A stretch of DNA of 64,000 nt from positions 1 through 64,000 of the forward strand of contig MPMO01000020.1 in the NCBI GenBank assembly GCA_002238555.1. The letters are read 5' to 3'. Below, in pieces: positions 59,262-64,000 of the stretch. Numbering within the stretch: the first letter of the stretch is position 1; each line of letters starts with the position of its first letter. The position numbers were made by a program, and so were the translations under genes. The DNA is from Caldilineaceae bacterium bin34 (lineage in GTDB: Bacteria; Chloroflexota; Anaerolineae; Caldilineales; Caldilineaceae). The notes below the pieces were generated by a model, which was not told the origin of the DNA, searched no databases, and was given only the letters and a program-made list of their open reading frames with translations.

Positions 59262-61049
59262 ATGAACACTTCCAGTATTTCGGCCAATGGCCACGGAGCG
59301 GATTGGCAGTACACGATGCCCGTGGCGGAGTTGATGGAACAGCAATTGGCGACGGCCCGCGTGGGCGACTACACCGTGGCGCTGGTCTTTCACAACGACC
59401 AGGTGCATGCAATCGACAACCGATGCCCCCACATGGGCTACCCCATGGACCGCGGCTCGGTCCGCAATGGTCTGATTACCTGTCACTGGCACCACGCCCG
59501 GTTCGACCTGCAATCGGGCGGGGCCTTCGATCTGTGGGCGGACGATGTGCCGACGTTCCCGGTGGATGTTCGGGACGGCGGCATCTGGGTCGATGTGGCT
59601 TCCACGTTGGATCGGGTGGCCCACAGCGAGGAACGCCTGCAGATGGGCATGGAGCGCAGCCTGTCCCTGGTGGTGGGCAAGGCGGTCATCCTGTTGGAGG
59701 AACGCAACCTGATCGATCGCATTCTGGCAACGGGCCTCCGGTTCGGGTGCGAAAACCGCAACGAGGGCTGGGGACAGGGCCTGACCATCCTGGGCTGCAT
59801 GGCCAGCATGCTGGACGGCCTGCCGCGCGAGCAGCGGGCCCTGGCCCTGTCGCACGGATTGGCCGCAGTCGCCGGCGACAGTGCGGGTTCCGCCCGGCGC
59901 TTCCTGGTCCAGTCCCTGCCCGACATCACCGAGGACCTGGATCTGCTTAAGACCTGGTTCAGGGAATTCATCGAAGTGCGGGACACGGAAGGGGCCGAGC
60001 GCTGCGTGGTGTCTGCGATCCGCAGCGGCGCCGACGGTCCCTTCCTGATGGACATGCTGGCCTCCGCCATCCTGGACCACCGCTACATCGATACCGGCCA
60101 TCCGATGGACTTCTGCAACCGCGCCTTCCACATGCTGGACATGACCGGGTGGGCCGAAACGGAGCTGGTACTGTCGAGTCTGGTGCGCCTGGTCGCGGGT
60201 GCCATGCGCATGGAGGAGTCCCATGCCTGGCGCCACCCGGACGACCTCATTGAAATCCTGAACGAGGCGTTCAAGGAGCTGCCGGCCGCCTGTACCGAGG
60301 GAAGTCCCGCGGAACCCCGGGAGACGGGCGCTCCAACCTTGGTGGAAACCGTGCTTTCCGCGCATCCCAACGAACCCGCACGGGCAGCGGCTGCCTGCCT
60401 CGATGCCCTGCGGGCCGGGCTGTCCGGGGAAGGGCTGGCCGTGCACATCTGCTATGCGGCCGCCATGCGCATCGCGCGCTTCCACACCAGCAATGAAATC
60501 GGGGACTGGGACACGGCCCTGCACACCTTCACGTTCGGCATGGCAGTGCTGCAGGCTTTCCAGCGCGCACCCTCGCCCGACATGCTGAGGGGGATTTTGG
60601 ACACGGCCATGAGCGTGCACCTGGACCGGTTCCTGAACATCCCGGCCCAGCGCATTCCCACCCCGGCCGGAGGACCGGAGCCGGAGGAGGCGTTTGGGGC
60701 GCGGTTGAACGACCTGCTGGATCAGCAGTACCGGGTCAATCAGGCAGGCCAGATGGTGGCCGATCACTGCACGAACGACGCCCGCCAAAACGAGGTCCGC
60801 GCCGCGCTCAAGGAGGCGCTGCTGCGGGAGGATCGGGACTTCCACACCATCCAGTGTGTGGAGGCGGCCCTGACCCTGCACGACCAGCTCAGGCGGAACT
60901 GGTCCCACTGTGATTGGCTCGACCCTGTTATTCCGCTGGTGGCAGCGGCTCGCTACCTGGCGGCCCATGCCCCCACCATGAGGGCGCAGGGCCAGACATT
61001 CGGGATCGCGTTGCGCCTGCACCGGGGCGAGAACCTGTCTGTCGGTTGA
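59262..61049 (+). CDS. Rieske [2Fe-2S] protein with large unknown C-terminal region
   Basis: A 595-residue protein. The N-terminal domain (about 15-115) is a Rieske ferredoxin: cluster ligands Cys55/His57 (CPHMG) and Cys74/His77 (CHWHHARFD). The remaining 470 residues are helical and His/Cys/Met-containing (HPMDFCNRAFHMLDM, HIC, YRVNQAGQMVADHCTND), without a known motif. It is not a usual ring-hydroxylating oxygenase since the catalytic-iron domain is not seen. It follows the redox fusion gene and may form an electron chain with it. Confidence 0.85.
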   Translation: MNTSSISANGHGADWQYTMPVAELMEQQLATARVGDYTVALVFHNDQVHAIDNRCPHMGYPMDRGSVRNGLITCHWHHARFDLQSGGAFDLWADDVPTFPVDVRDGGIWVDVASTLDRVAHSEERLQMGMERSLSLVVGKAVILLEERNLIDRILATGLRFGCENRNEGWGQGLTILGCMASMLDGLPREQRALALSHGLAAVAGDSAGSARRFLVQSLPDITEDLDLLKTWFREFIEVRDTEGAERCVVSAIRSGADGPFLMDMLASAILDHRYIDTGHPMDFCNRAFHMLDMTGWAETELVLSSLVRLVAGAMRMEESHAWRHPDDLIEILNEAFKELPAACTEGSPAEPRETGAPTLVETVLSAHPNEPARAAAACLDALRAGLSGEGLAVHICYAAAMRIARFHTSNEIGDWDTALHTFTFGMAVLQAFQRAPSPDMLRGILDTAMSVHLDRFLNIPAQRIPTPAGGPEPEEAFGARLNDLLDQQYRVNQAGQMVADHCTNDARQNEVRAALKEALLREDRDFHTIQCVEAALTLHDQLRRNWSHCDWLDPVIPLVAAARYLAAHAPTMRAQGQTFGIALRLHRGENLSVG

Positions 61050-61418
61050 GGTGGAAACCGTCCTTCGCTTGCAATCGACGCAGGCACGCAGGGAAACTCG
61101 CCGGGGATGTATGTGACGTGTGTCCGCCGTAAGGGACTGAACAGCGCCACCAACGCGGAGCTGGAAACCTGTGCCCGTTTCCGGCTCCGGCTGGCTTCGG
61201 GGACTTTGGACATAAGCGGCCAAGGGATTGCGCGGTCAGCGGCGACGACAGGTTCAAACTGTCCCTCGGGAAACGTTGCCGGATAGAGGCATTGGGAGGC
61301 CCAAAAAGCCTGCGACACCGTTGGATTGGCACACCACAGGGGGGGAGTGTCCGGCACTGATGGATTGAGCTGGTCGTCGGACGGAACCACCTGGCCATCC
61401 ATAGGCGTTCCAGCCCCA
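61050..61418. other. Gap with no recognisable gene
   Basis: Frames on both strands here are shadow-like, with no start, ribosome site or family match. No strong hairpin with T-run is present for either the Rieske gene or the converging WD40 relic. Confidence 0.5.
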
Positions 61419-61660
61419 TCAGTCCAGGGTGCGGTCGGAGTGCACGCCGTAGGTGTGATCCGCCGGCAGGTTTCTCCACGGCACCATGCTGCCGTCGCCG
61501 CCGCTGCCGACCAGAGTCCACCCATCCGGATTGAAGGCCATGCTCTGAACCCGATCCGTGTGGCCTTTCGGCGTCCACCCCAAAGTACCCGAGGCGGCAT
61601 TCCATGGACGCACGGCAGCGTTGTCACCGCCGGTGGCCATGATCCCCTGGCCCAGACGAA
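61419..61660 (-). pseudogene. WD40-repeat relic
   Basis: The minus-strand frame reads GIMATGGDNAAVRPW, TPKGHTDRVQSMAFNPDGWT and VGSGGDGSMVPW, which is one and a half WD40 blades with the usual GH and WD ends eroded (RPW, VPW). It lacks start, other blades and any attached domain. It lies directly behind the RCC1-type gene stop, in another frame. This may be the end of a former larger propeller gene or a separate relic. Confidence 0.65.
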
Positions 61661-61662
61661 TT

Positions 61663-63546
61663 TCAGCCGAGCGAGCTTGGTTGCGGGTCCGGTACAAATG
61701 GTCCTGCAGATGGGCTTCTCTGGCCATATTTGTCCCAGCCCCAGCAGGCCGCGGCACCATCGGTGCGCACGCCGCAGGTATGAAACCAGCCACCGCTGAC
61801 GGAGGTGAACGGTCTTGCGGGTAGATCCGCCTGGCCATATTCGTTGTCACCCCAGCAGGCCACGGTGCCGTCGGTGTGCACGCCGCAGTTGTGGAACCCG
61901 CCGACACCAAGGGAGATGAACGATCCCGCCGGCGGATCCGCCTGGCCATGTTCGTTGTCACCCCAGCAGGCCACGGTACCGTCGGTGCGCACGCCGCAGC
62001 TGTGCAACCCGCCGGCACCAACGGAGATGAACGATCCCGCCGGCGGATCCGCCTGACCATGTTCGTTGCCGCCCCAGCAAGCCATGGTGCCGTCGGTATG
62101 CACGCCGCACGTATGCACTTGGCCGACACTGACGAATGTGAACGATCCTGCAGGCGGGTCCGCCTGGCCATGTTCGTTGTCCCCCCAGCAGGCCATGGCA
62201 CCGTCGGTATGCACACCGCAGGTATGCACCTGGCCGACACTGACGGATGTGAAGGGTTTCGCAGGCGGATCCGCCTGGGCATATTCGTTGCCACCCCAGC
62301 AAACCACCATGCCGTCAGTGCGCACGCCGCAGCTGTGATATTTGCCGGCACTGATGGATTGAAACCGGCTCGCAGGTGGCGTGGCCTGACCATATTCGTT
62401 CCGGCCCCAGCAGGCCGCGGCCCCATCGGGACGCACGCCGCAGCTGTGATATTTGCCGGCCCTGACGGATGTGAAGGGTCCTGCCGGCGGATCCGCTCGG
62501 CCATCCCCGTTGTTGCCCCAGCAGGCCGCGGTGCCGTCGGGGCGTACCCCGCAACTGTGAATCAAGCCGGTGCTGACGGATGCGAAGGGGCCCGCCGGCG
62601 GATCCGCCCGGCCATCCCCGTTGTCGCCCCAACAGGCCACAGTACCGTCGGAGCGCACGCCACAGCTGTGATCCTGGCCGGCACTGACGGATGCGAACGG
62701 TCCCGCAGGCGGATTTCCCTCACCCCTCTGGTTCCGACCCCAGCAGGCCACGGTGCCGTCGGAGCGCACGCCGCAGCTGTGATCCCTACCGGCACTGACA
62801 GAGGTGAACGAACCCGTGGGCGGATCCGCCTGACCATCCCCGTTCCGGCCCCAGCAAGCCACTCTGCCGTTGAGGCGCACGCCACAACTGTGCGCCTGGC
62901 CGGCGCTGACGGACGCGAACAGTCCCACAGGTGGTGTGGACTGGCCGTCCCCATTCCGGCCCCAGCAGGCCACGGTGCCGTCGGGACGCACGCCACAACT
63001 GTGAATTAAGCCGGCACTGACGGACGCGAACGAGCCCGTGGGCGGATCCGTCTAACCATGTTCGTTTCGGCCCCAGCAGGTCGCGGTACCGTCGGGGCGC
63101 ACGCCACAGCTGTGAAACCCACCGGCACTGACGGACACGAACGACCCCGTAGGCGGTGTGGACTGACCATATTCGTCCCAACCCCAGCAGACCGCTCCGC
63201 CTTCAGCCCACACACCGCAGGTGTGATAGTTGCCGGCATTGACGGACGTGAACCGGGTCGCGGTCGGTCCGCCGGGAGCACTGGACGAACCTACCGACGA
63301 GACCGTGGCCTCGCCCGCGGTTGCAGGCGCCAAGGGGTTCGGCCCGGGTGGTGCTTCGACGGGACCAGTCGCCCCTTGGTCCCGCCCGGCAATCTGGTCG
63401 GACGTACCGAGAGCTGCTCCGCGACCGGAAGGCACGGTTTCCCGATCCGCGCGAGCTATGGTGACACCGGATGACGATGCGGCACAGGAGGACATCCAGA
63501 GACACAACAGGACCAGGAGGAAGCGAACTGGATGCCTGACGTTCAT
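61663..63546 (-). pseudogene. RCC1-repeat lipoprotein with one in-frame TAG
   Basis: The frame of 627 codons starts at 63546 with a lipoprotein signal (FLLVLLCLWMSSC). A Ser/Pro/Gly-rich linker follows, then 14 repeats of about 37 residues with the pattern SVSAG-x-x-HSCGVR-x-DG-x-x-ACWG-x-N-x-x-GQ-x-x-PP. These are RCC1-type propeller blades, two sets of seven. Only one codon breaks it: TAG at 63052-63054, where all other repeats have CAG (Gln). The protein would be exported, and is probably for surface binding. A single C-to-T change or sequencing error accounts for the stop. Confidence 0.8.
61690..63260. repeat. 111-bp tandem repeats, about 14 units
   Basis: The DNA encoding the RCC1 blades is a tandem array of period 111 bp. 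Neighbouring units are often nearly identical, for example the two VHTCGVHTDG and two DHSCGVRSDG units. Such identity points to recent expansion by unequal crossing-over or slippage. Confidence 0.8.
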
Positions 63547-63743
63547 CTGTAGACCTCAAACTGGGCTTTGTACAACCTGGGGTTGGCATCCAGGGGCTAG
63601 TGGGACAACGAACCTTTATAGCGTTGGAACAGCCGCTCACAGTACCGGCGGCGGCCCCGGATCTGGCTGTAGGCGGACCAGGGCCGCACGCCCGGCCTGG
63701 CCGCCACGGCCATTGTGGAGCGGCTGGGGGGAGCGTGAGCACG

Positions 63744-64000
63744 GTGGAATGGGCGGAGGTTCACTTCCCCGAAGCTGAGCAGATTGTCCTGGTCTGCGAC
63801 AACGTCAACACGCACACGCTCAAGTCCCAGGCCTTCGGCAAGGAGACCGCCGGCCGCTTGGTGGCCCGTTTCAAGCAGCACTATAACGCTACCCCACGGC
63901 CGTTGGCTCAACAGGGCCGAATGCGAGCTGAGCGTCCTGGCTCGCCAGTGCGCCTGAACCGTCGCTTTGCCAAACCGGCAACCCTGGCCGCCGAGACGGC
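63744..64000 (+). pseudogene. IS630-family transposase relic, runs off edge
   Basis: The frame reads VEWAEVHFPEAEQIVLVCDN and VNTHTLKSQAFGKETAGRL, the DxxNTH core of IS630/Tc1-like DDE transposases. After HY the frame shifts to PHGRWLNRAECELSVLARQC, which carries the catalytic glutamate, and shifts again to LNRRFAKPATLAAETA. At least two frameshifts make it inactive. The 5' end near 63740 shows no terminal repeat, and the rest lies beyond the window. Confidence 0.8.

Noticed and set aside
240..63054. Alternative genetic code reading TAG as an amino acid
   Set aside because: Several intact genes (MFS, chaperonin, SDR at 55863) end in TAG at the expected length, so TAG acts as a stop here.
61690..63260. 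CRISPR-like array
   Set aside because: The 111-bp units are a continuous coding repeat with no spacers, and they encode RCC1 blades.

Overview
The window is GC-rich bacterial DNA with densely packed, mostly minus-strand operons, many ATGA/GTGA start-stop overlaps and several decayed mobile genes. No rRNA or tRNA gene is visible. The gene content fits a free-living or host-associated member of the Chloroflexota, perhaps the Caldilineaceae type known from marine sponges: family-5 sugar/oligopeptide importers, Gfo/Idh/MocA and enolase-superfamily enzymes, Uma2 proteins, a divergent chaperonin, and exopolysaccharide genes. This assignment is an inference from gene content; no marker for it is present except mutS and dnaA, which were judged by eye.

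Layout. (1) 0.2-3 kb: small genes linked by ATGA overlaps, including a HigB/Gp49-like toxin, then a broken IS1595-family transposase. (2) 3.2-16.3 kb, minus strand: mutS with an unknown partner, then an operon for uronate or sugar-acid use (enolase-superfamily dehydratase, pyruvate kinase with an extra C-terminal domain, NAD-dependent epimerase, tagaturonate epimerase UxaE, mannonate oxidoreductase-type SDR), a beta-propeller protein and a degenerate GroEL-like chaperonin. (3) 16.3-22.4 kb: an accessory stretch with an MFS transporter, a Uma2 endonuclease, an ECF sigma factor fused by operon and frame to a DUF899 protein, relics of an FGGY kinase, of the MFS gene and of a transposase, and two copies of a 108-bp structured repeat. 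(4) 22.4-26.2 kb, minus strand: an ABC exporter, a LuxR-type regulator and an HtrA-like protease, with a duplicated 146-148 bp leader holding a palindrome. (5) 26.5-36 kb, minus strand: a complete family-5 ABC importer operon ending in an FGGY kinase, behind a 2-hydroxyacid dehydrogenase. (6) 36.2-45.8 kb, plus strand: an aldo/keto reductase, then envelope polysaccharide and glycolipid genes (two GT4 glycosyltransferases, one broken by a 95-bp tandem duplication; a polyprenyl glycosylphosphotransferase; an MGDG-synthase-like enzyme; a HEPN protein; a LysM/LTD protein; an arginine-rich protein; a MraY/WecA-type transferase). (7) dnaA at 46-47.4 kb, without dnaN or recognisable DnaA boxes. (8) 48.1-57.8 kb, minus strand: a second carbohydrate operon (GH88 uronyl hydrolase, SDR, Old Yellow Enzyme, MetE-like protein, two Gfo/Idh enzymes, an unknown 661-residue protein, a sugar isomerase-like TIM barrel). 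(9) 57.9-61 kb, plus strand: a glutaredoxin-thioredoxin reductase fusion and a Rieske protein with a large unknown C-terminal region. (10) 61.4-64 kb: a 14-repeat RCC1-type lipoprotein interrupted by one TAG, a WD40 relic, and an IS630 transposase relic running off the edge.

Working together, the minus-strand operons describe uptake and breakdown of uronate-containing glycans: GH88 and UxaE/UxuB feed ketodeoxy acids towards pyruvate, and a family-5 importer with a kinase brings in sugars. The middle plus-strand block builds surface polysaccharide. The most unusual signals are the paired structured repeat at 18.2 and 20.3 kb, the duplicated palindromic leader at 23.3 and 26.1 kb, the anti-sigma/DUF899 frame, the chaperonin with a damaged ATP site, and three otherwise long reading frames each cut by an in-frame TAG.
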